Origin: Rhizomicrobium palustre
GTDB lineage: Bacteria > Pseudomonadota > Alphaproteobacteria > Micropepsales > Micropepsaceae
Direction of reading: 5' to 3'
Assembly (NCBI RefSeq): GCF_011761565.1
Contig: NZ_JAASRM010000001.1
Coordinates: 1,302,139 to 1,366,138 of the forward strand
Length of the DNA stretch: 64,000 nucleotides
Positions 53,274 to 63,391 of this stretch are shown in pieces. The position numbers and the translations under genes are program-made. Below the pieces are notes generated by a model. That model did no database searches and had not been told where the DNA came from. It worked only from the letters and a program-made list of their open reading frames with translations. Positions within the stretch are counted from its first letter, which is position 1. The number at the start of each line of letters is the position of its first letter.

Positions 53274-54293
53274 ATGACCTACAAAGTCGCCGTGGTCGGT
53301 GCGACCGGCAATGTCGGCCGCGAAATGCTGAGCGTTCTGGCCGAACGCCAGTTTCCCGCCAGCGAAGTCGTGGCGCTCGCCTCCACCCGCTCCACGGGCC
53401 GCGAAGTCTCCTTCGGTGACAAGGTGCTGAAGGTGCACGCCCTCGACTATTACGACTTCAAGGGCACCGATCTCGTGCTGATGAGCGCGGGCGGCAAGGT
53501 TTCCAAGGAATGGGCGCCCAAGATCGCCCAGCACGTGCCTTTCATCATCGACAACTCGTCGACTTGGCGCATGGACCGCGACGTGCCGCTGATTGTGCCG
53601 GAAGTGAATGCGAGCGTGCTCGACGCCGGGATCAAGAAAGGCATCATCGCCAACCCCAATTGCTCCACCGCGCAGCTCGTGGTGGCATTGAAGCCCCTGC
53701 ATGACGAAGCCACCATCAAGCGCGTGGTCGTCTCCACCTATCAATCCGTTTCGGGGGCAGGTCACGAGGCGATGGACGAGCTTTTCCGTCAGACCCGCGC
53801 CGTGTTCGTGGCCGATCCGATCGAGGTTGAGCGCTTCCCCAAGCAGATCGCCTTCAACGTGATCCCGCATATCGATGAATTCCTCGATTCCGGCTATACC
53901 AAGGAAGAGTGGAAGATGATGGTCGAGGTGCAGAAGATCCTTGATCCGGATATCCAAGTGACGGCGACGGCGGTGCGCGTGCCCGTGTTCATCGGTCATT
54001 CCGAGAGCGTGACGGTCGAATTCGAAAAGCCGATTACCGCCCAGCGCGCCCGCGCCATCCTGCGTGAGGCCCCTGGCTGCCTTGTGATCGATAAGCACGA
54101 GGATGGCGGTTATATCACCCCGGTGGAATGTGCCGGCGAAGACGCCACCTTCATTAGCCGCATCCGCAAGGACCCGACGGTGGAGCATGGGCTGTCGCTG
54201 TGGGTGGTCTCCGATAATCTGCGCAAAGGCGCCGCGCTGAACGCGGTGCAGATCGCCGAATGCCTGATCAATCGCAAGCTTCTGGAAGACTGA
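53274..54293 (+). CDS. asd: aspartate-semialdehyde dehydrogenase
   Basis: Asd reduces aspartyl-phosphate to aspartate semialdehyde, feeding lysine/DAP, threonine and methionine synthesis. The 339-residue product begins MTYKVAVVGATGNVGREML (NADP fold) and has the catalytic cysteine in ANPNCSTAQLV (C130) and the catalytic His region SGAGHEAMDEL. AAGGAGA precedes ATG 53274. It works in the same pathway as dapD earlier in the window. Confidence 0.96.
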   Translation: MTYKVAVVGATGNVGREMLSVLAERQFPASEVVALASTRSTGREVSFGDKVLKVHALDYYDFKGTDLVLMSAGGKVSKEWAPKIAQHVPFIIDNSSTWRMDRDVPLIVPEVNASVLDAGIKKGIIANPNCSTAQLVVALKPLHDEATIKRVVVSTYQSVSGAGHEAMDELFRQTRAVFVADPIEVERFPKQIAFNVIPHIDEFLDSGYTKEEWKMMVEVQKILDPDIQVTATAVRVPVFIGHSESVTVEFEKPITAQRARAILREAPGCLVIDKHEDGGYITPVECAGEDATFISRIRKDPTVEHGLSLWVVSDNLRKGAALNAVQIAECLINRKLLED

Positions 54294-54310
54294 GTGACGT
54301 GAGGGGGACA

Positions 54311-55168
54311 TTGGCTAATATCCGGCCGCGCCGCAGCGTCCTCTATATGCCTGGCTCCAATGCCAGAGCGCTGGAGAAGGCGCGCAGCCTGAAAGCGGAT
54401 GCGCTCATTCTCGACCTCGAGGACGCGGTGGCGCCCGAGGCCAAAATCTTGGCGCGCGAGCAGGTCTGCGCGGCGATCCGCAAGGGCTTCGGCAAGCGCG
54501 AGGTGGTGGTGCGCGTCAACCCGCTCGACAGCGAATGGGGACACGCGGATGTGGCGGCCATCGCGGCGGCCAAACCGGATGCGATCTTGATTCCGAAAGT
54601 ATCGTCGCCCGATCACATCGCGGCCGTGGCGCGGGAGCTTTCGCCGGAAGATCATTCCACCGCCTTATGGGCGATGATCGAAACCCCGCGCGGGGTGGTG
54701 AACCTGCCTGCCATCGCGGCAGCGGGCGAGCCGCTGCAAGCCCTGGTGCTGGGCACCAACGACCTCATCAAGGAGCTTGGCGCCACGGTGATGAAGGACC
54801 GCGCCAACCTGCTTCATGTGCTGGGGCAGATCGTGCTCGCGGCACGGGCCTTTGGGCTTTCTGTCATCGATGGGGTGTATAACGATATCAGCGACGCCGA
54901 CGGCTTCGCATTTTCCTGCTTCCAGGCGCGACAATTCGGGTTTGACGGCAAGACGGTGATCCACCCCAACCAGATCGAGACCTGCAACCTCTCCTTCTCG
55001 CCCTCGATGGATGAGATCGATGCGGCCATGCGCATTGTCGCCGCCTTCAGCAAGCCTGAAAATTTAGGCAAGGGCGCGATCAAGCTCGACGGGCGCATGG
55101 TGGAAAAGCTGCACGCCGATGCGGCCCGCCGCACCCTTGCCCTCGCGGAGGCGATCGCCGGGTTATGA
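54311..55168 (+). CDS. HpcH/HpaI aldolase-citrate lyase family protein (CitE/malyl-CoA lyase-like)
   Basis: A 285-residue TIM-barrel CoA-ester lyase-type enzyme. It has RRSVLYMPGSNARALEKA, ALILDLEDAVAPEAK (metal-binding Glu/Asp), VVVRVNPLDSEWG and WAMIETPRGVVNL (metal ligand Glu), and FGFDGKTVIHPNQIE near the C-terminus. The likely substrates are malyl-CoA-type thioesters; a lyase or thioesterase role cannot be separated here. TTG 54311 behind GAGGGGG is chosen; an upstream ATG at 54260 would overlap asd by 34 bases. Its stop overlaps the zapE start. Confidence 0.85.
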   Translation: MANIRPRRSVLYMPGSNARALEKARSLKADALILDLEDAVAPEAKILAREQVCAAIRKGFGKREVVVRVNPLDSEWGHADVAAIAAAKPDAILIPKVSSPDHIAAVARELSPEDHSTALWAMIETPRGVVNLPAIAAAGEPLQALVLGTNDLIKELGATVMKDRANLLHVLGQIVLAARAFGLSVIDGVYNDISDADGFAFSCFQARQFGFDGKTVIHPNQIETCNLSFSPSMDEIDAAMRIVAAFSKPENLGKGAIKLDGRMVEKLHADAARRTLALAEAIAGL

Positions 55169-56208
55169 GTGTTGCCGCGCGCTATCGCTCTCTCGTCGCC
55201 GAAGGGCATATCCGCTTCGACGCGGGCCAGGAAGAAGCCGCTTTAAAGCTCGACACCCTCGCCGATGCGCTTACCTCTTATAAGCCGGGCCTTCTCGGAG
55301 CGCTGTTCGGGCGCAAGGAGGCACCGCGCGGGCTATATCTTTGGGGCGATGTGGGCCGGGGCAAATCCATGCTGATGGATTTGTTCTATGGCGAGCTTGC
55401 CATCGAAGAGAAGCGGCGGGTGCATTTCAACCTCTTCATGGCCGGCGTGCACCAGATGCTGCACAAGTTGCGCGCCGACGAGACGGTTGCCGATCCCCTG
55501 CCGCTGGTGGCCGACAAGCTGCAGCAGCGCGTGCTCTGCTTCGACGAGTTTCAAGTGGAAGACGTGGCCGATGCCATGATCCTGGGCCGCCTCTTCGAGC
55601 AGCTTCTGGCGCGCGGCACGGTGATCGTCGCCACCTCCAATACCCCGCCGGAGCGGCTTTATATGGGCGGGCTTAACCGCCAGCTTTTTTTGCCCTTCAT
55701 CGGATTGATCCAGGCGCGGATGGAAGTGGTCGAGCTCTTAGGCGAGGATCACCGCCGCGATTTCGCGGGCAGCCGCTATTGCGTGGGCCCGGATGGCCCC
55801 GCCGCGATGGACCGGGTGTGGCGGGCGCTGGGCGGGGAATATGAGCATATGCGCACCCTCTCGGTCTTGGGCCGCGCCCTCACCATTCCCAGGGCGGTGG
55901 AAACGGCAGCACGCTTCACCTTTGCCGAGCTATGCGAGGCACCTTTAGGGCCGGCCGATTACCTTGCCATCGCTGGGGCTTTTCAGACCTTGGTGATCGA
56001 CGCCATCCCGGTTTTGACCGAGCGCAACTCCGCCAAGCGCTTCACCACCTTGATCGACGCGCTTTATGACGCCAAATGCGGGCTTTATTGCGCCGCGGCG
56101 GCGGAGCCCGACGCGCTTTACCCCGAGGGCGGCGAATCTTTCCAAAGAACAATCTCCCGCCTTCTGGAAATGCGCAGCGATACCTATATTGAGCGGGCAA
56201 CCCTTTAA
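55165..56208 (+). CDS. zapE: cell division protein ZapE / AFG1-family ATPase
   Basis: A 347-residue AFG1/ZapE ATPase. The Walker A is GDVGRGKS (61-68); Walker B is VLCFDEFQVEDVADAM; IVATSNTPPERLYMGGLNR and RDFAGSRY follow. In enterobacteria ZapE affects Z-ring constriction; the mitochondrial relative AFG1 acts in protein quality control. It starts in the ATGA overlap with the upstream lyase gene and is followed by a small membrane protein gene. Confidence 0.92.
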   Translation: MSVAARYRSLVAEGHIRFDAGQEEAALKLDTLADALTSYKPGLLGALFGRKEAPRGLYLWGDVGRGKSMLMDLFYGELAIEEKRRVHFNLFMAGVHQMLHKLRADETVADPLPLVADKLQQRVLCFDEFQVEDVADAMILGRLFEQLLARGTVIVATSNTPPERLYMGGLNRQLFLPFIGLIQARMEVVELLGEDHRRDFAGSRYCVGPDGPAAMDRVWRALGGEYEHMRTLSVLGRALTIPRAVETAARFTFAELCEAPLGPADYLAIAGAFQTLVIDAIPVLTERNSAKRFTTLIDALYDAKCGLYCAAAAEPDALYPEGGESFQRTISRLLEMRSDTYIERATL

Positions 56209-56220
56209 CCCGCCGCTGCC

Positions 56221-56616
56221 ATGTTCTGGAATATCTACAGCGTCAGCCTGACCATTCTCGCCGCGGTGGCGCTGTATTGGCTGGGTCCCAAGGTCATTGC
56301 CGCCTTCCGCCGCTTTGACGACGAGAACCGCGCCCGCATCGAAAATGAGCGGGCCGACCGGCGCGATGCCGCCGCCCATATCCGCCACACGCTGGGGGTC
56401 GCTTCCGAGCAGGTGGAAGACATCCTGGAAGTGGCCGAAAGCGATCCGCGCACGGGCATGATGGTGACACGTTATATCTTCGAAGGGGTGCGCTATGGCT
56501 CGCGCGCCGAGGCCGAAAACATCCGTGCGCAGAAGATCGGCGATATCGCGCGCGGCTTTTATCGCGAATTACCCGCAGCGCTCGCGGCGCGCAGAAGCGG
56601 TGAAAGGCTGGGCTAA
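56221..56616 (+). CDS. small membrane protein of unknown function
   Basis: A 131-residue protein with one N-terminal helix (about residues 4-25: NIYSVSLTILAAVALYWLGP) and a charged, probably helical cytoplasmic part (RRFDDENRARIENERADRR; MVTRYIFEGVRYGSRAEAEN). No family recognised. It starts 12 bases after zapE and is likely co-transcribed. It is alphaproteobacterial in style, but that is impression only. Confidence 0.6.
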   Translation: MFWNIYSVSLTILAAVALYWLGPKVIAAFRRFDDENRARIENERADRRDAAAHIRHTLGVASEQVEDILEVAESDPRTGMMVTRYIFEGVRYGSRAEAENIRAQKIGDIARGFYRELPAALAARRSGERLG

Positions 56617-56890
56617 AAGCTTTAGCTGGGGCCAAAAAGGCTAAGGATTAGTCCGTATCCGTACTAGCCCGTAGTAAGCGGTGTCGCGCGTCCAAAAGTT
56701 TTGCGTACAAACGAAAGAAGCGCGCATTTGCGCCACTTTTCCGCCACGCTGCGCGCGGGGCACCCGCAAGAGGCGTAGCTGAGCCAACGGACCGCTCTGG
56801 TAAGTTTATACGGCTTTTCAACAAATCGGCGCCAACCCTACCCGCAATGAAAGAACCCGCGATAGTGCGGGGAACGCGGGATGAGCGTCC

Positions 56891-58774
56891 ATGAACTTCA
56901 AAGACCTTTCCGTCAGCAAGAAGCTGACCGGCGTATTCGCCCTGGTGCTAGCCGTGACGGTAGCGCTGGGTCTGTTCGCGCAGTACAGCCTTTCGAATGT
57001 GAACAAGGTTGCTGATGACGTCGCCTTCAATTGGATGCCATCCGTCAAGGCGCTCGGCAAATACGAATATGCCGTTACGCGCTATCGCGCCGTTCAAAAC
57101 AACGCCTTGCGGACCATGTCCGATGAACAGCGGCAAGCCTTGGACGCACGCTTCCAAAAAACAATAACTCAAATTGAAAGTACCTGGGCAGCGTACAAGC
57201 CACTTATCACACCGGGTGAGGAGCAACGGCTTGCAGCAAACATTGAAGCCGCGAAGGCCGCTTATGACACCATGCAGGCCAAGGGCATGGAGATCGTCAA
57301 AACCCAAGGCGATGATGCCGCGCTTAAGTTTCTTGCTGGCGAATCTCGCACCAGTTTTGATGCCCTCATTAATGCCATAGATGCTGACGTCGATTTTAAT
57401 GATCGCATGAGCAAGCAGGTAGCCGAGGCCGGAAAAGCAGCCTATGCCACTGCCCGCATCTGGATCTTTATCGCGCTCGGCCTTGCCGCACTTCTTTGTG
57501 CCGCCTCCGGTTATGTGCTGGTGCAGGCCATTTCCAAGCCGCTCGGCAACATGACCGATGCGATGGGTGAGCTGGCTCGCGGCAACCTCAACACCCACGT
57601 GCCGCATAGCGATCAGCAGGATGAAATCGGCAAGCTCGCCGAAGCAATGACGAGCTTCAAGAACCAGCTCCATGCCGCCGAACAGGCCAAGGAAGAGCAG
57701 ACGCAGATCATCGTCTCCTCTATCGGCACGGGGCTTGAGCATCTGGCGAAGGGCGATCTCACGCATCGCGTTTCGGCCAACCTGACCGGCGCCTTCGCCA
57801 AGCTGAAGGGCGACTTCAATGAAGCCATGGAGCGCTTGCAGGACACGGTGAAGAACGTCCTTGGCTCGACACATCAGATAGCCAACAACGCCAACGAAAT
57901 CTCTACCGCCGCCGACGATCTTTCCCGCCGCACGGAACAACAGGCCGCCAGCCTGGAAGAAACCGCCGCCGCGCTGGAAGAAATCACCGCCACGGTGAAG
58001 AAGACTGCGAGCAATGCCAAGGAAGCCAGCCACAGCGTGGCCGGTGCCAAGGATGCCGCCGAGAATGGCGGGCGTGTTGTGGAAACCGCGGTCAAGGCGA
58101 TGGACGCGATCGCGCAATCCTCCAAGCAGATCACCGACATCATCGGCGTGATCGACGAGATCGCCTTCCAGACCAACCTTCTCGCCTTGAACGCGGGTGT
58201 CGAAGCGGCACGCGCGGGTGAAGCGGGCAAGGGCTTCGCGGTCGTGGCCTCTGAAGTGCGTGCCCTGGCACAGCGCTCCTCGGAAGCGGCCAAGGAGATC
58301 AAGGCGCTCATCAACACCTCGAGCGAGCATGTCGGCAGCGGCGTGAAGTATGTCGGCGAAACCGGCCAGGCCTTGAAGCGCATTGTCGATCAGGTGCTGC
58401 AGATCAACAGCCTGGTCAACGAAATGGCGCAGGCCGCCGAGCAGCAATCCACCGGTATCGAGCAGGTGAGCTCCGCCGTTGGTCAGATGGATCAGGTCAC
58501 CCAGCAGAACGCCGCGATGGTGGAAGAATCCACCGCCGCCTCGCGCAATCTTGCCGGCGAAACCAAGGTCCTGACCGAACTGGTCGGCTTCTTCTCCGTC
58601 GGCGATATGCAGTACGGCACCCCGGTCGCGACGACGCCGCGCCATATGCCTCAGCCCGCCATGCGACGCCCGGCCGCCAAGCCGATGCCACGCATGGCCG
58701 CAGCCGGCGGCGGACGCGCCGCGCCGGCCACCAAGGCCGCGCCTGCGGGCGGCGAAGACTGGGCCGAGTTCTAA
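56891..58774 (+). CDS. methyl-accepting chemotaxis protein
   Basis: A 627-residue chemoreceptor. The first helix (about 13-32) is followed by a four-helix-bundle sensor domain, a second helix (about 193-215, [19 protein letters not shown]), and a HAMP domain with [20 protein letters not shown] second HAMP-like segment lies at about 285-335. The signalling hairpin is marked by [20 protein letters not shown] and [18 protein letters not shown]. The C-terminus DWAEF is a WxxF-type pentapeptide that could dock CheR/CheB. cheW follows downstream. Confidence 0.95.
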   Translation: MNFKDLSVSKKLTGVFALVLAVTVALGLFAQYSLSNVNKVADDVAFNWMPSVKALGKYEYAVTRYRAVQNNALRTMSDEQRQALDARFQKTITQIESTWAAYKPLITPGEEQRLAANIEAAKAAYDTMQAKGMEIVKTQGDDAALKFLAGESRTSFDALINAIDADVDFNDRMSKQVAEAGKAAYATARIWIFIALGLAALLCAASGYVLVQAISKPLGNMTDAMGELARGNLNTHVPHSDQQDEIGKLAEAMTSFKNQLHAAEQAKEEQTQIIVSSIGTGLEHLAKGDLTHRVSANLTGAFAKLKGDFNEAMERLQDTVKNVLGSTHQIANNANEISTAADDLSRRTEQQAASLEETAAALEEITATVKKTASNAKEASHSVAGAKDAAENGGRVVETAVKAMDAIAQSSKQITDIIGVIDEIAFQTNLLALNAGVEAARAGEAGKGFAVVASEVRALAQRSSEAAKEIKALINTSSEHVGSGVKYVGETGQALKRIVDQVLQINSLVNEMAQAAEQQSTGIEQVSSAVGQMDQVTQQNAAMVEESTAASRNLAGETKVLTELVGFFSVGDMQYGTPVATTPRHMPQPAMRRPAAKPMPRMAAAGGGRAAPATKAAPAGGEDWAEF

Positions 58775-58781
58775 GCTATAA

Positions 58782-58810
58782 GGGGCGGCAACGCGCCGCC
58801 CCATCTTTCT
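58782..58810 (+). terminator. hairpin between the chemoreceptor gene and cheW
   Basis: GGGGCGGC-N5-GCCGCCCC, a perfect 8-bp stem, is followed by the weak T-rich stretch ATCTTTCTT. It could be a partial terminator lowering cheW expression or an mRNA-stabilising structure. Confidence 0.45.
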
Positions 58811-58847
58811 TGCGCCGGAAAGCGCATTACCTTCGAGGAGAACGCCG

Positions 58848-59330
58848 GTGAGTGATCATCAGCAAACCGCCGACAGCCGCCAATACATTACCTTTTTCGC
58901 CAACGGCCAGGAATTCGCCGCCGACATCATGGCGATCCGCGAAATTCGCGGCTGGACCGATACCACCGCCCTGCCGCATGTGCCGCATTATGTGCGCGGC
59001 GTGATCAATCTGCGCGGCATTGTGCTGCCGGTGATCGATCTTAAAGCCAAGCTGGGTCTCGGGCTAACCGAAGCCTCGCCCAAGAACGTCATCATCGTGG
59101 TGTCTTGGGATAATCACACCACGGGTGTTCTGGTTGATGCGGTCTCCGATATCGTGACGGTTCGCAGCAGCGATATTCAACCCCCGCCGGATATCATGGA
59201 TGCGACGCAAGACAGCTATGTCGACGGCATCGCAGTCCTGGACGGACGCATGGTGACGCTGCTGGCCACCTCGCATTTGATGGCGATGACAGAAAACGCG
59301 GCAGCTACAGCGGCGATAGAAGCCGCTTAA
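58848..59330 (+). CDS. cheW: chemotaxis coupling protein CheW
   Basis: A 160-residue CheW that links receptors to CheA. It has QYITFFANGQEFAADIMAIREIRG, the conserved HVPHYVRGVINLRGIVLPVIDL block, and VLVDAVSDIVTV. The start is GTG 58848. No cheA, cheY, cheR or cheB gene is in the window, so the other chemotaxis parts lie elsewhere. Its stop codon overlaps that of the convergent DUF1428 gene. Confidence 0.94.
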   Translation: MSDHQQTADSRQYITFFANGQEFAADIMAIREIRGWTDTTALPHVPHYVRGVINLRGIVLPVIDLKAKLGLGLTEASPKNVIIVVSWDNHTTGVLVDAVSDIVTVRSSDIQPPPDIMDATQDSYVDGIAVLDGRMVTLLATSHLMAMTENAAATAAIEAA

Positions 59331-59683
59331 TCCCGCCCCGACACCACTATCGGGGAAAAACAGCCCAGGATGAGGCGCTTGGCATCGAAAGGCGGATTGC
59401 CGGCGCTCTCCATCCTGGGATCCTGATGCATCTTTTCTTCCGCGATGTTGAGGCTCTCCTTATCGGGCCATATCTGCCAGGAGAAGACGATCTTCTCCCC
59501 CGCGGCGGCGGCGACGGCTTTGCGGAAGTCGGTGTGCACCCCGTCCGGTACGAAATCTTCCAGACACTCGACGATTTCGAGACAGCCATATTCTCGGAAA
59601 AAGGCGGCGCTGTTTTGCGCCCAGGCACGATAGGCCTCCAGCTTGTCTTCGGGCACAGGAATGACGAGGCCACAGACATACAT
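59327..59683 (-). CDS. DUF1428 (YbaA-like) protein
   Basis: A 118-residue protein with the DUF1428 pattern: MYVCGLVIPVPEDKLEAYRAWA at the start, YGCLEIVECLEDFVPDGVHT, KIVFSWQIWPDKESLN and a C-terminal RLILGCFSPIV. This is a ferredoxin-like alpha/beta-barrel fold of unknown function. It overlaps the cheW stop by 4 bases tail to tail. The downstream-facing DUF1801 gene lies 24 bases before it. Confidence 0.88.
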   Translation of the reverse strand: MYVCGLVIPVPEDKLEAYRAWAQNSAAFFREYGCLEIVECLEDFVPDGVHTDFRKAVAAAAGEKIVFSWQIWPDKESLNIAEEKMHQDPRMESAGNPPFDAKRLILGCFSPIVVSGRD

Positions 59684-59707
59684 GCCAATCCTCCACGATA
59701 AGAAGCG

Positions 59708-60109
59708 TTAGGCGTTGGTGCTTATCCGCGCCGCCATATCGGCATAAGCATCCGCGATGAGCTGGCGCAAGGCGGCGGCATCTATGGGCTGGCCCCAAAC
59801 AAGCTTGACGTGGCGCATACGCTTGCCGCTTCCAAGCAAAAGGCAAGCAGGGTCCTTTAGCGCGGCGCCCTGATAAAAGCCGACATTCACATGCGCGGCG
59901 AAAGCATCGACATAGGCAAAAGCGGCATCCCTTACGCAGGCCGTGGGATGCCCATCATGCAAAAGCTCGCATACATCATCGCCGCAACCGCGCATCTGAT
60001 CGAACCACAAAAGCGCAAGCTGCCTTAGGGGATCGCCCTCATGCGCGAACCATGCGGCGACTTCGCGATTATGCCGGACGGCCGTAGGAAATCGAAAGAG
60101 CGCATCCAT
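59708..60109 (-). CDS. DUF1801-like protein
   Basis: A 133-residue protein resembling DUF1801/YdhG-type small proteins. It has LALLWFDQMRGCGDDVCELLHDGHPTAC, FAYVDAFAAHVNVGFYQGA and a CLLLGSGKRMRHVKLV motif near the C-terminus. Function unknown. It precedes the DUF1428 gene on the same strand with a 24-base gap, so the two may be co-transcribed. Confidence 0.7.
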   Translation of the reverse strand: MDALFRFPTAVRHNREVAAWFAHEGDPLRQLALLWFDQMRGCGDDVCELLHDGHPTACVRDAAFAYVDAFAAHVNVGFYQGAALKDPACLLLGSGKRMRHVKLVWGQPIDAAALRQLIADAYADMAARISTNA

Positions 60110-60216
60110 TACATCTGCCCCGCAGGCGGCAAATGATTAGAACACGCTTCCACAGGCTTGATGCACCAAATAGATGCAATGCTCGTCTGCGTTATCGGCA
60201 GAACACTTGATGGTGA

Positions 60217-61431
60217 TCAGGCGCGCATCAGGCTGGGCAATTTTCCGACATCGCCACCCGCCTCACGCATGAAATAGCGCCGCAAGGGGCCGATTTTATC
60301 GACGATCCCCATGCCCAGATCGCGCGCCAAACGTAAGGGCGCAATGTCGTTGGAGAAGAGGCGGTTCAACGCATCCATGGTGAGCGCCTGCGTAACGGAA
60401 TCAAAACGGCGCCACTGCTCGTAGCGTTTCAAGACATCGAGCGCCCCAATATCCTGACCAAGCGCGGCGGCGTCCAAAAGTACATCCGCCAGAGCCGCGG
60501 CATCGCGCAGACCCAGATTGAGCCCCTGACCGGCGATAGGATGGATGCCATGGGCGGCATCGCCCGCCAGCGCAAAACGCGATTTGACGAAGCCGCGCGC
60601 CAGATGGAAGCGCAAAGGATAGGACCAGCGCGGCCCTTCCTGATGGATCGCGCCCAAATGCTTGCCAAAACGGCGCGCGATCTCAGCTTCGAATTCGGCT
60701 TGCGGCAGCGCCATCATCGCTTGCGCGATATCGCGCTTTTCGGTCCACACCAAAGAGGCGCGATTGCCCGTGAGCGGCAAAATCGCGAAGGGGCCGGAAG
60801 GCAGGAAATGCTCATAGGCGGTGCCATTATGCGGGCGCTCGTGATGGACGGTGGCGACAATCCCCGATTGCGGGTAATCCCAGCGCACTACACCGATCCC
60901 CATCTCATCCCGCGCTTTGGAATCGCGCCCATCGGCAGCGACCGCCAGCTTGGCGAAGAGAGTTTCGCCGGTGGAAAGGCGCACCCCGATAGAGCCTTCA
61001 CCCGGAATGATGCCGGTGACAGAAGCCGGGGCGACGACCTTGATCTGCGGCTCATCAGCGACCGCGCTAAACAGCGCGCGGCGAATGGCGCGATTTTCAG
61101 CAATTGCCCCGAGAGGTTCGCCGATTTCCTGGCCGTCAAAATAAAGCGAGAAGGGCGATGCGGGCTTATCGAGCGGCGCATCCGTAACGAGAATTTGCTC
61201 GATGGGCTGCGCGTAGGGAGCGAGCTCCGCCTCGGCGCCAAGGGCGCGAAACAGCCGCAAGCTCGCGTAAGACAAGGCAGAAACCCGTCCGTCGAAATTT
61301 TCTTGCAAGGCCGCGTCGGCAGTGACGGGATCAATTACCGTCACGCTTAGCCCCCCTCGGGCCAAGGCCAGCCCTAGGGCCATTCCGACAAAACCGCCGC
61401 CGCCAATGATCACATCGCTATCCATGGACAA
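60217..61431 (-). CDS. UbiH/Coq6-family FAD-dependent hydroxylase
   Basis: A 404-residue flavoprotein monooxygenase of the ubiquinone-hydroxylase group. The FAD fingerprint is DVIIGGGGFVGMALGLALAR; VAADGRDSKARDEMGI is the DG motif; and FALAGDAAHGIHPIAGQGLN is the second FAD motif. It probably hydroxylates a quinone precursor during ubiquinone synthesis; which ring position cannot be told. ATG 61425 (MDSDVII) is an alternative start. Confidence 0.88.
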   Translation of the reverse strand: MSMDSDVIIGGGGFVGMALGLALARGGLSVTVIDPVTADAALQENFDGRVSALSYASLRLFRALGAEAELAPYAQPIEQILVTDAPLDKPASPFSLYFDGQEIGEPLGAIAENRAIRRALFSAVADEPQIKVVAPASVTGIIPGEGSIGVRLSTGETLFAKLAVAADGRDSKARDEMGIGVVRWDYPQSGIVATVHHERPHNGTAYEHFLPSGPFAILPLTGNRASLVWTEKRDIAQAMMALPQAEFEAEIARRFGKHLGAIHQEGPRWSYPLRFHLARGFVKSRFALAGDAAHGIHPIAGQGLNLGLRDAAALADVLLDAAALGQDIGALDVLKRYEQWRRFDSVTQALTMDALNRLFSNDIAPLRLARDLGMGIVDKIGPLRRYFMREAGGDVGKLPSLMRA

Positions 61432-61589
61432 GGAGTCTCACGCCAGGATGCGAGGGTCAATGCTTAAAATATAGGCAGTTAATTTGCCCCGGCTACGAAT
61501 TGCGCAGGTTTTCGCCACAAAGCACGCGAAACATCCTGTCGCACCGTACAAAAAGCATAAATTTCAGAGACTTAGCTCTGCTGAGGAAG

Positions 61590-61606
61590 TCGGCACGGTT
61601 CTTGAT
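61590..61606 (+). promoter_or_regulatory. sigma-54-like promoter of glnK-amtB
   Basis: TCGGCACG-GTTC-TTGAT matches the sigma-54 -24 box (YTGGCACG with one change) and spacing, but the -12 box ends TTGA instead of TTGC. It lies 38 bases before the glnK ATG. glnK-amtB is widely NtrC/RpoN-controlled, which supports this reading. Confidence 0.4.
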
Positions 61607-61628
61607 GAAAAGAAGGCGTGAGGCTTAA

Positions 61629-61982
<354 letters not shown>

Positions 61983-62026
61983 GGGCGCTGTCTCATCCTT
62001 GGGATCAAAGTTTAGGGGACTTTAGT

Positions 62027-63358
62027 ATGAAAGGATCGAACATGAAGAAGCTGGCGCATGGTGCGCTCGCCGGGCTGGCAGCTCTTGCCGCCACAACGGG
62101 GGCTGCGTTCGCGGCTGGGCCCAAGATCGACACCGGCGATACCGCCTGGATGCTGACGTCGAGCGCGCTGGTTCTGTTGATGACCATTCCGGGTCTCGCC
62201 CTCTTCTATGGCGGCATGGTGCGCCGCAAGAACGTGCTCGCCACGATGGCGCAGAGCTTCGGCGCCACCTGCCTTATCACTGTGTTGTGGTACGTCATCG
62301 GCTATTCGATCGCCTTTACCTCCAACCCCGACCCGGTGTGGAACCAGTATATCGGCGGCCTTTCCTATCTCTTCCTGCAGCCTCTGGGCCTGAATGCGCA
62401 GTCCTCCTTGGCCGGTACCATTCCGGAATCGGTCTACATGTTCTTCCAGATGACCTTCGCCATCATCACCCCGGCACTGATCGCCGGTGCCTTGGCGGAT
62501 CGCATGAAGTATTCCGCTTTCCTGTGGTTCATGGGTCTGTGGCTGATCTTCGTCTATTGCCCGGTGGCCCATTGGGTCTGGGGCGGCGGCTGGCTCGGCA
62601 CCAAGGGCGCCCTCGACTATGCCGGCGGCTCGGTCGTGCATCTGAACGCTGGTACCGCGGCTCTTGTCACCTGCCTGGTTCTCGGCAAGCGCAAAGGCTA
62701 CGGCACCGAAAACATGGCGCCGCATAACCTGGTCCTGTCCGTCATCGGCGCCTCGCTGCTGTGGGTCGGCTGGTTCGGCTTCAATGCGGGCTCGGCTGTG
62801 ACCTCCAACGTCAATGCCGGTATGGCGGCTGCCGCGACCCAGATCGCGACCGCTGCTGCGGCGCTCTCCTGGTCCTTCATCGAATGGCTGATCTCCAAGA
62901 AGCCGTCCGTTCTCGGCCTGATCTCGGGTGCGGTGGCCGGCCTTGTGGCGATCACCCCGGCTTCGGGCTTTGTCGATGCCACGGGCGCCGTCTTCATCGG
63001 CCTGATCGCGGGTCTGGTCTGCTACACCTCGTCGGTGTGGGTGAAGCACATGATCGGCTACGACGACTCGCTGGACGCCTGGGGCGTGCACGGCGTCGGC
63101 GGGGCGCTGGGTGCCATCCTGACCGGCGTGTTCGCGAAGAACGCGATCAACTCGCTCGGCAAGGGCTGGCTCTATGACGGCAATCTTGCCCAGATCGGCA
63201 TCCAGGCCATCGATGTGGTTGCGGTGTTCGTCTACTCCGGCGTCGTGACCTTCATCATCCTGAAGCTGATCGACCTGGTGATCGGCCTGCGCGTCTCGCC
63301 GGAAGTCGAAGTCGAAGGCCTCGACATCAACCTCCATGGCGAAACGGTCCACGGCTGA
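62027..63358 (+). CDS. amtB: ammonium transporter
   Basis: A 443-residue Amt/Rh channel with a cleavable signal peptide (about 1-29) and about 11 membrane helices. Key features are TAWMLTSSALVLLMTIPGLALF at the start, FYGGMVRRKNVL, the two pore histidines in VVHLNAGTAAL and AWGVHGVGGALGAIL, and a cytoplasmic C-terminal tail that PII would bind. ATG 62042 is also possible. A strong terminator follows. Confidence 0.96.
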   Translation: MKGSNMKKLAHGALAGLAALAATTGAAFAAGPKIDTGDTAWMLTSSALVLLMTIPGLALFYGGMVRRKNVLATMAQSFGATCLITVLWYVIGYSIAFTSNPDPVWNQYIGGLSYLFLQPLGLNAQSSLAGTIPESVYMFFQMTFAIITPALIAGALADRMKYSAFLWFMGLWLIFVYCPVAHWVWGGGWLGTKGALDYAGGSVVHLNAGTAALVTCLVLGKRKGYGTENMAPHNLVLSVIGASLLWVGWFGFNAGSAVTSNVNAGMAAAATQIATAAAALSWSFIEWLISKKPSVLGLISGAVAGLVAITPASGFVDATGAVFIGLIAGLVCYTSSVWVKHMIGYDDSLDAWGVHGVGGALGAILTGVFAKNAINSLGKGWLYDGNLAQIGIQAIDVVAVFVYSGVVTFIILKLIDLVIGLRVSPEVEVEGLDINLHGETVHG

Positions 63359-63391
63359 TCCTTCCGGGGTACCGTCTCCTCCAGAAAAACT

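Noticed and set aside
56948..58804. A 618-codon frame antisense to the chemoreceptor gene
   Set aside because: Histidine/glycine/arginine-rich shadow translation opposite an intact MCP gene; no motifs or ribosome site.
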